The notes below the pieces were generated by a model that saw only the letters and a program-made list of their open reading frames with translations, ran no database searches and was not told the origin of the DNA. Shown here piece after piece: positions 8,747-17,349 of a stretch of 64,000 nt of DNA. How positions within the stretch are numbered: the stretch's first letter is position 1; the number at the start of each line of letters is the position of its first letter. The DNA lies in the NCBI RefSeq assembly GCF_033659955.1, contig NZ_JARUJP010000006.1:62001-126000 (forward strand), read 5' to 3'. The translations under genes and the position numbers were made by a program. This stretch comes from Clostridium_AM tanneri. Lineage in GTDB: Bacteria; Bacillota; Clostridia; Clostridiales; Clostridiaceae.

Positions 8747-9592
8747 ATGAAAAAAGTAGCAAGTTTAGTTGCGGCAGCGTTAGTGACATGTTCTTTAAGT
8801 GCATGTGGAAATAGGAATACAGCATACAGAAATAATAATGTAAATCAGCCCGTAAGAAATGCAGCTCAAGATATAAGAAATGCAGGTCAAAATGTAGGTC
8901 AAAATGTTCGTAACGATGTTACTAATCGTAACACTGCTAATGCTCCTAATGTAAGCACAGCAGGTTATAAAGATGGTGTTTATCTAGGTGAGGGAAATAA
9001 AGACTCAAGAGGAACAGATGCTGCTATAGTTACTGTAAGTGGCGGCAGAATTACTGATGTAGTTCTTAAAACTCTTGATCCACAAGGAAGAGATGTTGCA
9101 CACTATAATTTAACACCAGGAACAACCGTTGGTACTACTACAGGAAATAATGCAAATGGCACTGTAGGCAACAATAATGCTGCTGGACCTACACCTGGCG
9201 TTAATAATAGAGCTACTGGAAATACTGGTAGTGCTATGGGCGGTACTGGAACTACTGGTGGAACTATGGGCAATAATGCTAATGGAGTTACTGGCGGCGC
9301 TATAGGCGGCCCTACTGGTGGAGTTATGGGTGGTACAAATACAAGTATTTCAGGACGTAACGCTGATGTAGCTCCAAATGGTAACGCTTATAAAGGTGGC
9401 CATACAGGAACTGCTACAGGCCCTGATGCTACTGCAACTAGTTTAACTACTCTTGATAGAGCTAAAATAGACTTAGCAGCAGCTATAGTTAGAAATCAAA
9501 CTGCTAATGTTAATATAAGCAGTAGCCATCCTGCAACTGTTGACAATTGGAAACTAGCTGTTTCAAGAGCCTTAGAAAGTGCTAAAAGATAA
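8747..9592 (+). CDS. Lipoprotein with an FMN_bind-like domain split by a Gly/Asn/Thr-rich insert
   Basis: A 281-residue secreted lipoprotein. The N-terminus MKKVASLVAAALVTCSLSAC ends in a lipobox with Cys20. An Asn/Arg-rich linker follows. Residues about 63-115 (GYKDGVYLGEG, then AIVTVSGGRITDVVLKTL) match the first half of an FMN_bind domain. Residues about 229-281 (ending in WKLAVSRALESAK) match its last half. In between lies about 110 residues of low complexity (TGG, NNAN, MGG repeats). Where flavinylated proteins have SGAT, this has SSHPAT, so covalent FMN attachment is doubtful. The ATG at 8747 follows AGGAGGT. The role is unknown; a spore or envelope surface protein is possible. Confidence 0.75.
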   Translation: MKKVASLVAAALVTCSLSACGNRNTAYRNNNVNQPVRNAAQDIRNAGQNVGQNVRNDVTNRNTANAPNVSTAGYKDGVYLGEGNKDSRGTDAAIVTVSGGRITDVVLKTLDPQGRDVAHYNLTPGTTVGTTTGNNANGTVGNNNAAGPTPGVNNRATGNTGSAMGGTGTTGGTMGNNANGVTGGAIGGPTGGVMGGTNTSISGRNADVAPNGNAYKGGHTGTATGPDATATSLTTLDRAKIDLAAAIVRNQTANVNISSSHPATVDNWKLAVSRALESAKR

Positions 9593-9649
9593 TACTAAAA
9601 ATGTTCTAAGTAAAAATCGGAATTTTGTATAAAAACTACCATAAGTGAT

Positions 9650-9699
9650 ACACTCAGTAAATTTTATTAAATTAAATTTATTGGGTGTGTTATTTTTTA
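9650..9699 (+). terminator. Terminator of the lipoprotein gene
   Basis: A long stem formed by ACACTCAGTAAATTT and AAATTTATTGGGTGTGT (with G-U pairs) is followed by a T-run. A short open frame that begins inside this hairpin is therefore not translated from its first codon. Confidence 0.85.
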
Positions 9700-9774
9700 T
9701 ATTATTTAATTGAATATGTACTAACAACAAAGCATAATATTTATAGATATATAAGATGTAATAAGGTAGCTATA

Positions 9775-9900
9775 ATGTTAGAAAAATCAATTCTTCAATT
9801 TATTTTTATTATTTTTATAATATCTACCCCTCCCACCCTTGTGATACTGGCAATCTATGACTTTAAAGAAATAATGGAAAAAATCAGGAAACTAAAATAA
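9775..9900 (+). CDS. Possible 41-residue single-span membrane peptide
   Basis: The ATG at 9775 is preceded by AAGGTAG at a fair distance. The product starts MLEKSILQFIFIIFIIST, forms one hydrophobic helix (about residues 5-27) and ends in a charged tail KEIMEKIRKLK. No family was recognised. An in-frame upstream start at 9685 lies inside the preceding terminator hairpin and is rejected. A hairpin terminator follows directly. It may be a real small membrane protein or chance. Confidence 0.35.
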   Translation: MLEKSILQFIFIIFIISTPPTLVILAIYDFKEIMEKIRKLK

Positions 9901-9917
9901 TGCACTTGAGATAATAA

Positions 9918-9957
9918 AAGCAAAGTAGAAACCTCTATAGCCTTCTACTTTGCTTTA
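9918..9957. terminator. Bidirectional hairpin terminator
   Basis: AAAGCAAAGTAGAA and TTCTACTTTGCTTT form a perfect 14-bp stem between the small membrane ORF and the convergent DUF4317 gene. It can serve both. Confidence 0.85.
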
Positions 9958-10006
9958 TATTTACAAATTTGCCTTATTTAATATATTAATTCCAACTTTG
10001 TCATAC

Positions 10007-11284
10007 TTATATACTTTCAAATTCTTCACTTTCTAACCTAAATCCATTAATCTGTACATCCTCTGTAAGTTCAATCAAAAGACACTTCTTTCCACTTTTA
10101 TCTATAACTTGTCTAATGGAACTTAATTCCCTTGGTGTAATAGTTATATTAGTGGTTTCATTTTCAATTTTAATAGATCTGCTATTAAAATCCGGAACTA
10201 TATTTTTAATCTTAAATTCATAGTCTCCACCACAAATTTCTTCAAAAGCACTTTTTACCACTTCTGTTTCTTCGATACCAGTTTCCTCTAAAACCTTTGT
10301 TATTTCTTTCATATCTATAGTCGGCTCTTCATCATCTTCTTCCTCTGCAAGTTCAAGCTTTTCATTTATTCTCTCATATATTTCCTGCATGGTATCAGTC
10401 TTTATTTTGTCTCCTACTACAGTATTTAATATAGCATGAAAGCTTTCTTTTTCTTCTATTGCAGTGGGCTTAATGCCACAGTCTAAAACATTCTCAACAA
10501 AACCTACATTTATTTGCTTTGCTTTAGATGAATAATATATTATTTTATTCACATCAATATACTCACTACTGATGCTTGGAAACATGAATCCATCTAAAGG
10601 AGACTTTAGATTAACCTCTACATCCAAGGCCGAATTTGGCTTAAAGGTCATTTCGGAATAATCAAACTTAAGTACTTTTTTAGGAACATCTATCTTATTT
10701 ATACTGCATACAATAAACTCTATAGCTTGTACATAATCATCTATTGATTCTTCTGCTTCTTTACTCCTCTTTTTATTACCTTTAAAGTATTCAGCCTTTA
10801 TAAAGTTTATAACTATATCTGTCTCATAGGTGTAATTCCTAGCTATTTTTTCTACGATTTTATCAGCATATTCTACTATACTTTCACCGGAACTTAGTGC
10901 ATTATAGAGAATAGTTTGAGTGCCTTCTAGTTCCCCGTATCTTTGTTCTCCTGCCATTCCAGCATTTAACTCTCTAACTACATCCCTAGTACTTTGATCT
11001 AAGTCAATGCCTGCTGCTACAACTTCTTCTGAATCTTGTCCTAAATTCATTTTAAAATCAAGTTCAAAGATTTTTGTATCTATAGGTCCTGTTAAAACCT
11101 TTTTAAAATTTTCTAAATAAAGCTCTCTTTTCTCTATATCCATCATTTCAAAATAATTTAATTCTTTTGTTATAATTTCACCGTTATCTTTTTTTAGATA
11201 AACACTATATATTTCTTTTATAGGCATCATATAACTACTTAATTTAAATTCTTTTCTCAAATCTGCTAAATCTTTTTTATTCAT
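10007..11284 (-). CDS. DUF4317 family protein
   Basis: A 425-residue protein starting MNKKDLADLRKEFKLSSY, which I recognise as the DUF4317 family of Firmicutes. The family has no known function. There is no signal peptide or membrane segment, so it is cytoplasmic. The N-terminal half contains DIEKRELYLENFKKVLTGPID. An acidic linker, EEEDDEEPTIDMKEITKVL (about residues 315-333), precedes a C-terminal region that ends FRLESEEFESI. The gene is monocistronic between a bidirectional terminator and a divergently empty spacer. The neighbours give no functional hint. Confidence 0.8.
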   Translation of the reverse strand: MNKKDLADLRKEFKLSSYMMPIKEIYSVYLKKDNGEIITKELNYFEMMDIEKRELYLENFKKVLTGPIDTKIFELDFKMNLGQDSEEVVAAGIDLDQSTRDVVRELNAGMAGEQRYGELEGTQTILYNALSSGESIVEYADKIVEKIARNYTYETDIVINFIKAEYFKGNKKRSKEAEESIDDYVQAIEFIVCSINKIDVPKKVLKFDYSEMTFKPNSALDVEVNLKSPLDGFMFPSISSEYIDVNKIIYYSSKAKQINVGFVENVLDCGIKPTAIEEKESFHAILNTVVGDKIKTDTMQEIYERINEKLELAEEEDDEEPTIDMKEITKVLEETGIEETEVVKSAFEEICGGDYEFKIKNIVPDFNSRSIKIENETTNITITPRELSSIRQVIDKSGKKCLLIELTEDVQINGFRLESEEFESI

Positions 11285-11439
11285 GCAAATACCTCTCTTC
11301 TAAAAGATTCCTACTAAATTTATATAATCCGCTTAATACTAACTATTATCTAGTTAGTATTATAACATCAGTTTTAATTTAGATAAAGTCTTGAGGATTT
11401 TTTAGTTTTTATCTCAATATAGTAAATTTAAAAATACAC

Positions 11440-11508
11440 AGCCTGTGTTTAGATATGTCTGTGGTGTTAAACTTTAAAAACACCTCAAAACTTTCTTCTA
11501 CACAGGCT
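11440..11508. repeat. Long interrupted inverted repeat with an inner hairpin
   Basis: AGCCTGTGT (11440-11448) pairs with ACACAGGCT (11500-11508), enclosing an inner GGTGTT/AACACC hairpin (11463-11484). It lies just 3' of the minus-strand hypothetical gene at 11524 and may act as its terminator, though the T-run is weak. Confidence 0.5.
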
Positions 11509-11523
11509 AAACCATTCTTATTA

Positions 11524-11868
11524 TTATAGTAGTTTTTGTTGTAATCTTCTTATCAATTGTATATATTCTAAAATTTTAGTACGGTATTTCTGTCTATCTT
11601 TCCTGCCTAAAGAATTATTAAGCTCTAAAATTAAGTTATTGACTGTCTTCACTGGTTTTATAAATATATTATATTTACCGCAGGCAGGATTACTGTTACT
11701 ATAGCTTAACACTAAGTCTTCAAATTTTTTACTTGCATAATAGAAATTAGATTTTCTCGCCTCTAGCTCTAGATTATTTATATTTTCTTTACTTAATATA
11801 TCCACCATATCCTCCAGAATAATTACAACTAATTCTATAAAGTAATCACACTGAATTTTTTCCCACAC
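11524..11868 (-). CDS. Hypothetical helical protein
   Basis: A 114-residue protein of unknown family. It is predominantly helical and charged: hydrophobic LVVIILEDMVDIL near the start, then KENINNLELEARKSNFYYA, and a basic end, KYRTKILEYIQLIRRLQQKLL. There is no signal peptide. A ribosome binding site AGGAGG (11875-11880, minus strand) precedes the ATG with normal spacing, which supports translation. It stands alone between the DUF4317 gene and the divergent GH18 gene. Confidence 0.6.
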   Translation of the reverse strand: MWEKIQCDYFIELVVIILEDMVDILSKENINNLELEARKSNFYYASKKFEDLVLSYSNSNPACGKYNIFIKPVKTVNNLILELNNSLGRKDRQKYRTKILEYIQLIRRLQQKLL

Positions 11869-12230
11869 AAAAACCCTCCTAAAAAGTACTGTTATTTTAA
11901 TAATCGTATTTTTAAAGAAAATTATTATGTTTTATTCTAATATTTAATAAAATTTTAACCTTTATTAAAATTTCGTAACCTTATTCCAATCTATATGCGT
12001 ATTTAACACTTCCACAGACTTTTCTAAATACTGTTACTGTAGTTCTATAAACCTTCCCATTTAATTTAAGTTATACTATTCACGGTAAAAGTTACATTTG
12101 AATTTATACAATATCTTATACATAATAGTTTATAGCTGGCCTTAGTTCAAACTTGGTAATAGGCAACTTTTTCATTAAATATAAATCAGTGTATATCTTA
12201 TACGCTAAATATGTAAAGGAGATAAACTTT
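11869..12230. other. Intergenic region between a hypothetical gene and the GH18 gene
   Basis: A 362-base AT-rich spacer holding the divergent promoters. No convincing promoter pair, hairpin or small ORF was found. The AAAGGAGATA ribosome binding site of the GH18 gene is at the right end. Confidence 0.5.
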
Positions 12231-13310
12231 ATGCTTAATAAAAAAAGATTATTACTGGCTCTTTTAGCAATCAGCTTTATCGCTTTTATATCTATAGCCT
12301 TTTTTCAATTTAGCAAAAAAAATATTATAGTTACAACCTCATCAGATAAGGCTGTGGCAAAAAAGACTGTAATGGCATTTACAACCTTCTACCATCCTGA
12401 GGATACCTCTTCCTATAATAAAATGGTGGATAATACTAGCTCAATAAATAGTATAGCTACGGCAACCTATAATGTAGATGGCAAAGGTACTTTGTCAGGT
12501 ACAGTGCCGAAGGAACAGATTTCCTATGCTAATAGTAAAAAAATCAACCCTTTTGCCATGGTAACCAATAATTTTAAAAGCGATATAGCTAAAGAATTAC
12601 TAGAGAATCCAAATAACAGACAGTTATTAATTAAAAATATTGTAAATGAATTAAAAGAAAATAACTATAAAGGTGTAAATATTGATCTTGAAAATCTTCA
12701 TTATTCTAACAGAGAACATTATACAACTTTTTTAAAGGAGCTCTACCCGGCACTAAGATCCCAAGGTTTTACTGTTACAGTTTCAGTACCAGCAAAGACC
12801 GCTGATAACGTGAAAGATAGCTGGAGTGGTGCCTATGATTATAAGTCAATAGGAAAGTATACAGACCAAGTTGTTATAATGACCTACGATGAGCACTCTC
12901 CTAGTGGTTCTGCTGGTGCTGTTGCCTCTATTAATTGGGTGAAAAATGTTGTTAACTATGCTGCATCTGTTATCCCTTCTTCTAAAATAGTTTTAGGAGT
13001 AGCAAGTTACGGATATGATTGGTCTTTAAATGGAGCAAAGGCCTATGGCATTGATTCAATATACAAACTAGCAGAAACTTATAATGCTGAAATTCACTGG
13101 GACGATAAATCCCAAAGTCCATACTTTGAATATAAAGATAAATCCGGAGCCGCACACACTGTTTGGTTTGAAAATAGTACAAGCCTCTCCTATAAATTAG
13201 ATGTGGTAAATTCCAATAGTTTAGCAGGTATAGCTATTTGGAGACTTGGACTAGAAAATGCAGACTATTGGTCTACTATTAATGCCAAACTAGATAACCT
13301 CCAGAAATAG
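12231..13310 (+). CDS. Membrane-anchored or secreted glycoside hydrolase family 18 protein
   Basis: A 359-residue protein with an N-terminal signal anchor (about residues 6-27) and a GH18 TIM-barrel domain (about 46-355). The catalytic signature is GVNIDLEN, with Asp152 and Glu154 in the DxE position. Later barrel strands VVIMTYDEHSP and IVLGVASYGYDW fit the YaaH/YdhD group, which acts on peptidoglycan or spore cortex rather than on chitin. The ATG at 12231 follows AAAGGAGAT; an in-frame start 78 bases upstream lacks one. The next gene is a peptidoglycan/chitin deacetylase-type protein in the same direction, which supports a cell-wall role. Confidence 0.85.
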   Translation: MLNKKRLLLALLAISFIAFISIAFFQFSKKNIIVTTSSDKAVAKKTVMAFTTFYHPEDTSSYNKMVDNTSSINSIATATYNVDGKGTLSGTVPKEQISYANSKKINPFAMVTNNFKSDIAKELLENPNNRQLLIKNIVNELKENNYKGVNIDLENLHYSNREHYTTFLKELYPALRSQGFTVTVSVPAKTADNVKDSWSGAYDYKSIGKYTDQVVIMTYDEHSPSGSAGAVASINWVKNVVNYAASVIPSSKIVLGVASYGYDWSLNGAKAYGIDSIYKLAETYNAEIHWDDKSQSPYFEYKDKSGAAHTVWFENSTSLSYKLDVVNSNSLAGIAIWRLGLENADYWSTINAKLDNLQK

Positions 13311-13322
13311 CATAGTTAACTA

Positions 13323-13362
13323 TTGTAACCAATTTGTAACTTATTTTTTCTTTTTTTGTAAC
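13323..13362 (+). promoter_or_regulatory. Three TTGTAAC repeats at 11-bp phase (Pho-box-like)
   Basis: TTGTAAC occurs at 13323, 13334 and 13356: offsets of 11 and 22 bases, one and two helical turns. OmpR/PhoB-type regulators bind such phased direct repeats; the E. coli Pho box contains CTGTCAT/CTGTAAC-like repeats 11 bp apart. The repeats lie about 70-110 bases upstream of the deacetylase start, with TATAGT at 13382-13387 as a possible -10. Confidence 0.5.
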
Positions 13363-13431
13363 CCTTTCTTCTAAATAATACTATAGTATATAAGTATAGA
13401 CAGTATTATACAAAATATGGGGGGACAAAAT

Positions 13432-14346
13432 ATGAGAAAAAAGCGTTTGCATAAAGTAAAAATTAAGTCGAGAAAAAGATTTATCTTTTGTACGACGGTT
13501 ATTATAATTTTATTCTCTGCAATGTTATTTAATCAAAAGTCATCACTGCTAAATAAAAATGGCAGTTCATCTATACTTTTATCCAATACAAGTGATGGTA
13601 ATAATAGTGAAAAATTAAAACCAACAGCTAATAATGACCAAGATAACACATTGCAAGCTGGAGGTAACAAAGAAAAAGCAGAGGAAATTCTCTCTGTGAA
13701 AGCAGAAGAAGTGTACAACTTCGGAAGAAGTAATGGAAAAAAATATGCTTTTTTAACTTTTGATGATGGTCCAAATACTAGTATAACTCCGAAAATTCTT
13801 GATATATTAAAAAAATATAAGGTTCATGCAACATTCTTTGTAGTAGGAAACGCTGTTGATAAAAATCCTCAGATTTTAAAACAGATTTCAGATGATGGAC
13901 ATGCTATAGGAAATCATACTTATAGTCATAATTATAAAGTTCTATATCCTCACAGAAACGTTGATGTACAAGTATTCAAATCGCAGATTCAGCAAACCAA
14001 TAACGCTATTGGCAATGCCCTTGGCAAAACAGTTTCTACGAGAATAATAAGGTTTCCTGCAGGCTCCTTTGAATCCTGGAAGAAACCAATGAGAGAGGAC
14101 CTTATAAAAAATGGAATGTACTTTGTAGATTGGAACGCTGAAAACAGAGATGGAGTTAAAAATAACGTATCTGTTGCTGAGCAGTTATCAACTATTAAAG
14201 GTCAAATCACTACTGCAGAAAGTTCAAAAAATAATGTTGTAATTTTAATGCATGATACAGTGACTAAGCAGACTACCGTTGATGCTCTCCCTTCTATAAT
14301 AGAGCTTTTAAAGTCTGAAGGGTATGAGTTCGGGATTATAAAATAG
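13432..14346 (+). CDS. Polysaccharide deacetylase (NodB domain), membrane-anchored
   Basis: A 304-residue protein with a basic N-terminus, one membrane segment (about residues 17-35) and a Ser/Asn-rich linker. A NodB deacetylase domain occupies about 105-300. Metal and catalytic motifs are visible: TFDDGP, HTYSH, RFPAGSF, DWNAENRDG and LMHD. Such enzymes remove acetyl groups from peptidoglycan N-acetylglucosamine or related polymers outside the cell. The ATG at 13432 is chosen because the GGGGGGA purine run fits it better than the ATG at 13417, which overlaps that run. The phased repeats upstream suggest control by the PhoB-like regulator encoded at 17350. Confidence 0.93.
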   Translation: MRKKRLHKVKIKSRKRFIFCTTVIIILFSAMLFNQKSSLLNKNGSSSILLSNTSDGNNSEKLKPTANNDQDNTLQAGGNKEKAEEILSVKAEEVYNFGRSNGKKYAFLTFDDGPNTSITPKILDILKKYKVHATFFVVGNAVDKNPQILKQISDDGHAIGNHTYSHNYKVLYPHRNVDVQVFKSQIQQTNNAIGNALGKTVSTRIIRFPAGSFESWKKPMREDLIKNGMYFVDWNAENRDGVKNNVSVAEQLSTIKGQITTAESSKNNVVILMHDTVTKQTTVDALPSIIELLKSEGYEFGIIK

Positions 14347-14355
14347 GGATAAATT

Positions 14356-14402
14356 CACTTAAAGTGGTAAGTTGCTTTAAAAGTAACTTACCACTTTAAA
14401 TT
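14356..14402. terminator. Bidirectional terminator between convergent genes
   Basis: TTAAAGTGGTAAGTT and AACTTACCACTTTAA form a 15-bp stem between the deacetylase and the convergent lipoprotein gene. AT-rich flanks follow on both sides. Confidence 0.85.
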
Positions 14403-14449
14403 TAATATTTTTAGACTACTAATATTAAACTTGAAAAGAAAGAGAAGAG

Positions 14450-15910
14450 TTATTCAAACTCTTCACCTAAAGGAGTAAATTTTTGACCTACGAATCTTTC
14501 CCACTTTTCTGCATATTCTCCTATAGCCCATTCTGCCATAACAATAGAATCCCCTTCATCTAAATAAACTTTTTTTAATGGCTGTTCAGATAGCTTTCCA
14601 TCTTTTATAGAATATACATATATGCTTCCTTTTCCTTCTATTAATGCAATATCTTTATTAGGCGATACAAATGCATCTAAAGCTTCTGGAATTCTTGACT
14701 TTATTTCACTCCATGGAATATATAGTTCATCGTAGCTTATAAGCTTTAAAGGTATCATTATATTTATATCAAAATCCTCATAACTATTCTCCTGTGCATA
14801 GTGCTTATAGTCTAATCTACCTTTCATAATCCAATGCCCATTTCTCCTTTGAAGTGTGAAGTTATCTCTTCTAGGGTTCTTCATAATAAGCTTGGATTTA
14901 TCTTTGTCAAGGGATGAAATGAAAGCTTCACTGGATCTTAACATAGCAGTATATCCGTTTTCATTTGCTATATCGGAAATATCAATTCCTTTACCAATGC
15001 CTATGTTATCTATAGGTATAACCTGAAATCTTGAATCATACTCTGTGCCTATATAGTCATTTCCAATGAACGTAATCCTTCTTTCTACCTTTTCAGTTAA
15101 TACATTTTTCATTTTAGCCTTAGATTTTTCTGAAGTTGGACTAGTCAAGGAATTTGCATATATACTTGAAGTGGTACCCTTGTTAGTTACTTCTTTATAT
15201 GCCCCTACTTCCCAAAAGCCTTTCATTCTAGGCACAAAAAGTTGTTCTGTATACATAATAGGCTTAAGTTCTTTATTCCTTGTTGCTACCCATATGGTTT
15301 TATAAGTATTTTCTGATGAACGTATGCCCAGCAAAACTGCTGATCTTAGCAAAGAATCTTCCTCCGTAACACTTTTTATTTTTCTTTTACTAGAGTTTCT
15401 TAAACTGTTTTCCTTTACAGTCTTATCTATCTTATCTGATACTTTATGTAGGTAAAGAAAATTATCACCTGTACACACTAGCAAATTATTATAATCTATT
15501 ATAATAAAATCATAGAATACTTGATTTTTTGATGTTACCGTAACTACATCTATCTTTTCTTTTTCAAGTCCAAATTTCTCTGCACTTGTCTTATATTTGG
15601 ATAGTAAATAATCATTAGACCCTACATTCCGTATCTTATACTCAGGATTGATACAGATATCCCCTCCTAAGACACTGATTTTATTATCGAATAAGGCATA
15701 CTTTCCAAGATACTTACTAGCTTTACTAGCATCTTCTTCCTTTCCTTCTAATGATAGGCACTTCTCTATAATCCAAGTTCCCTGTAGTGCATTAACGGCA
15801 TCTTCAGGAGGTACTATTTTTTCTTCAATATTAAAGTCAACCTTTATACATCCAGTAAGGAAAAAAATATATATCAATGTTATAAATAAATTACTATATC
15901 TTAGTTTCAT
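14450..15910 (-). CDS. Lipoprotein of unknown function, third gene of a two-component operon
   Basis: A 486-residue protein with a basic start MKLRYSNLF, a hydrophobic stretch and a lipobox FFLTGC (Cys about residue 20), so it is exported and lipid-anchored. The body is beta-rich, with no family recognised. Segments such as NALQGTWIIEKCL, YDFIIIDYNNLLVCTGDNFLY and ALIEGKGSIYVYSIKDG suggest a beta-propeller- or lipocalin-like fold. The ATG at 15910 is preferred because AAAGGTG lies upstream; a GTG at 15922 overlaps that site. It overlaps the end of the kinase gene, so it is translationally coupled and could be a sensor partner or target. Confidence 0.75.
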   Translation of the reverse strand: MKLRYSNLFITLIYIFFLTGCIKVDFNIEEKIVPPEDAVNALQGTWIIEKCLSLEGKEEDASKASKYLGKYALFDNKISVLGGDICINPEYKIRNVGSNDYLLSKYKTSAEKFGLEKEKIDVVTVTSKNQVFYDFIIIDYNNLLVCTGDNFLYLHKVSDKIDKTVKENSLRNSSKRKIKSVTEEDSLLRSAVLLGIRSSENTYKTIWVATRNKELKPIMYTEQLFVPRMKGFWEVGAYKEVTNKGTTSSIYANSLTSPTSEKSKAKMKNVLTEKVERRITFIGNDYIGTEYDSRFQVIPIDNIGIGKGIDISDIANENGYTAMLRSSEAFISSLDKDKSKLIMKNPRRDNFTLQRRNGHWIMKGRLDYKHYAQENSYEDFDINIMIPLKLISYDELYIPWSEIKSRIPEALDAFVSPNKDIALIEGKGSIYVYSIKDGKLSEQPLKKVYLDEGDSIVMAEWAIGEYAEKWERFVGQKFTPLGEEFE

Positions 15911-17345
15911 GACTTTTTTCACCTTTGTTTTCTATTTTGAGAGGGATGCTAATAATTGCAGATGTGCCTTTGTTCAATTCACTTTCAATACTAAGACTTC
16001 CATTATGCATTTGTATTATCTCATCGCATATTGATAACCCTAGCCCTGTTTGAGACTTACTATTTTTCCCTTTATAAAATTTTTCTTTTATATGAGGTAA
16101 ATCCTCTCTACCTATTCCGCAACCAGTATCCTCTACTTTCAAAATTATTAAATTTTCTTCCCTTAATGCACTCAAAACCACATTTCCACCTGGGGAGGTA
16201 AACTTAAAAGCATTATCTAAAAGATTTATTAGTACCTGCTTTATCCTATCTTTATCAACTTCTATGAAAGGTAATTCTTCATAGACTACCTTAAAGTTAA
16301 TTCTTTCTCTTTTTGCTCTTAAGCCCATATATTTTTCTATGTATTCAAGGATCTTTATAATATCTGTTTTTTCCCTCTTTAATGTAACCTTTCCTGACAC
16401 AAGTCTTGAAAAGTCCAGCAATTCTTCTACCATAGCTGTTAACCTGTCGCTCTCCTTTTCAATAATGTTTAATCCTTCGTATAATATATCTCTGTCATTC
16501 GTTTCATCAGTTTTAAGGGTAATTGCCCAACCTTTAATAGATGTTAATGGTGTTCTTAGTTCGTGAGATACTAAGGATATAAATTCATTTTTTATCTTAT
16601 CTCTTTTTTCAATTTCTTCAGCCATAAAGTTTAATGTATCTGCAAGCCTACCTATCTCATCATTTTTTTCTTTATTTATTCTTATTTTTAAGTTTCCTGA
16701 TGCCATTAGTTCTGCAGCACTAGTAACTTCTTTAAGCGGATGTACAATACTGTGTGCAATAATTATACTTATTGCCCCAGCAATTAAAATAACTATTACT
16801 CCAATACTTATGAGTATTAAGGATATATTTAATATAACCTTATCTATTTCCTTAAGAGAAGATATAAATCGTAATACTCCCACTATTCTTCCATCGGATT
16901 TTAATGGGTAGGAAATTGCTATAACTTTTTCTTTGTTATAGTCTTCATTCCCTATAAATATCCCCTTTTCATCCTTTAATGCATCTTTAAAATCGGAACT
17001 ATCCAAAGGTTCTTTATTTAATACCCCTACTGAATCCATCAAAATTCTTCCCGTTGGTTCAATAATCTGTACCTGAGCAGTAGTTTGTCTCCAAAATACA
17101 TCAACATTATCAAGAACATTGTTTTTTAAATCAACATTTGAAAAATACTTTTCATAAAAGTCTGAAGCTATTTTTATCTGATTTGTTAGTACGCCTTCCA
17201 CATTCTTATAAAAATAATATTTTGTAAAATAAATAAGTAACCCTTCAAAAGCAATAACGCTAATTAAAATAATAAGCATAAAGTTACCGACAAGCCTTAC
17301 TTTTATTCCCTTTGAAGAAACCTTATCTTTTTCTTTTATAATCAT
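15894..17345 (-). CDS. Sensor histidine kinase (PhoR/ResE-like)
   Basis: A 483-residue membrane kinase. TM1 is about residues 17-37, followed by an extracellular sensor domain (about 38-165), TM2 (about 167-190) and HAMP (about 190-240). The HisKA phosphoacceptor is in LVSHELRTPLTSIKGW. The HATPase domain has NAFKFTSPGG, DTGCGIG and GLGLSI. It would autophosphorylate on the H-box His and pass phosphate to the response regulator just upstream; the two genes are separated by 4 bases. The architecture is of the PhoR/ResE/WalK class; the signal is not known. The phased repeats before the regulator gene make a phosphate-type signal possible. Confidence 0.93.
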   Translation of the reverse strand: MIIKEKDKVSSKGIKVRLVGNFMLIILISVIAFEGLLIYFTKYYFYKNVEGVLTNQIKIASDFYEKYFSNVDLKNNVLDNVDVFWRQTTAQVQIIEPTGRILMDSVGVLNKEPLDSSDFKDALKDEKGIFIGNEDYNKEKVIAISYPLKSDGRIVGVLRFISSLKEIDKVILNISLILISIGVIVILIAGAISIIIAHSIVHPLKEVTSAAELMASGNLKIRINKEKNDEIGRLADTLNFMAEEIEKRDKIKNEFISLVSHELRTPLTSIKGWAITLKTDETNDRDILYEGLNIIEKESDRLTAMVEELLDFSRLVSGKVTLKREKTDIIKILEYIEKYMGLRAKRERINFKVVYEELPFIEVDKDRIKQVLINLLDNAFKFTSPGGNVVLSALREENLIILKVEDTGCGIGREDLPHIKEKFYKGKNSKSQTGLGLSICDEIIQMHNGSLSIESELNKGTSAIISIPLKIENKGEKSHETKI

Positions 17346-17349
17346 TTAT

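Noticed and set aside
9685..9774. N-terminal extension of the small membrane ORF to 9685
   Set aside because: The start lies inside the strong terminator hairpin of the preceding gene, and no ribosome binding site precedes it.
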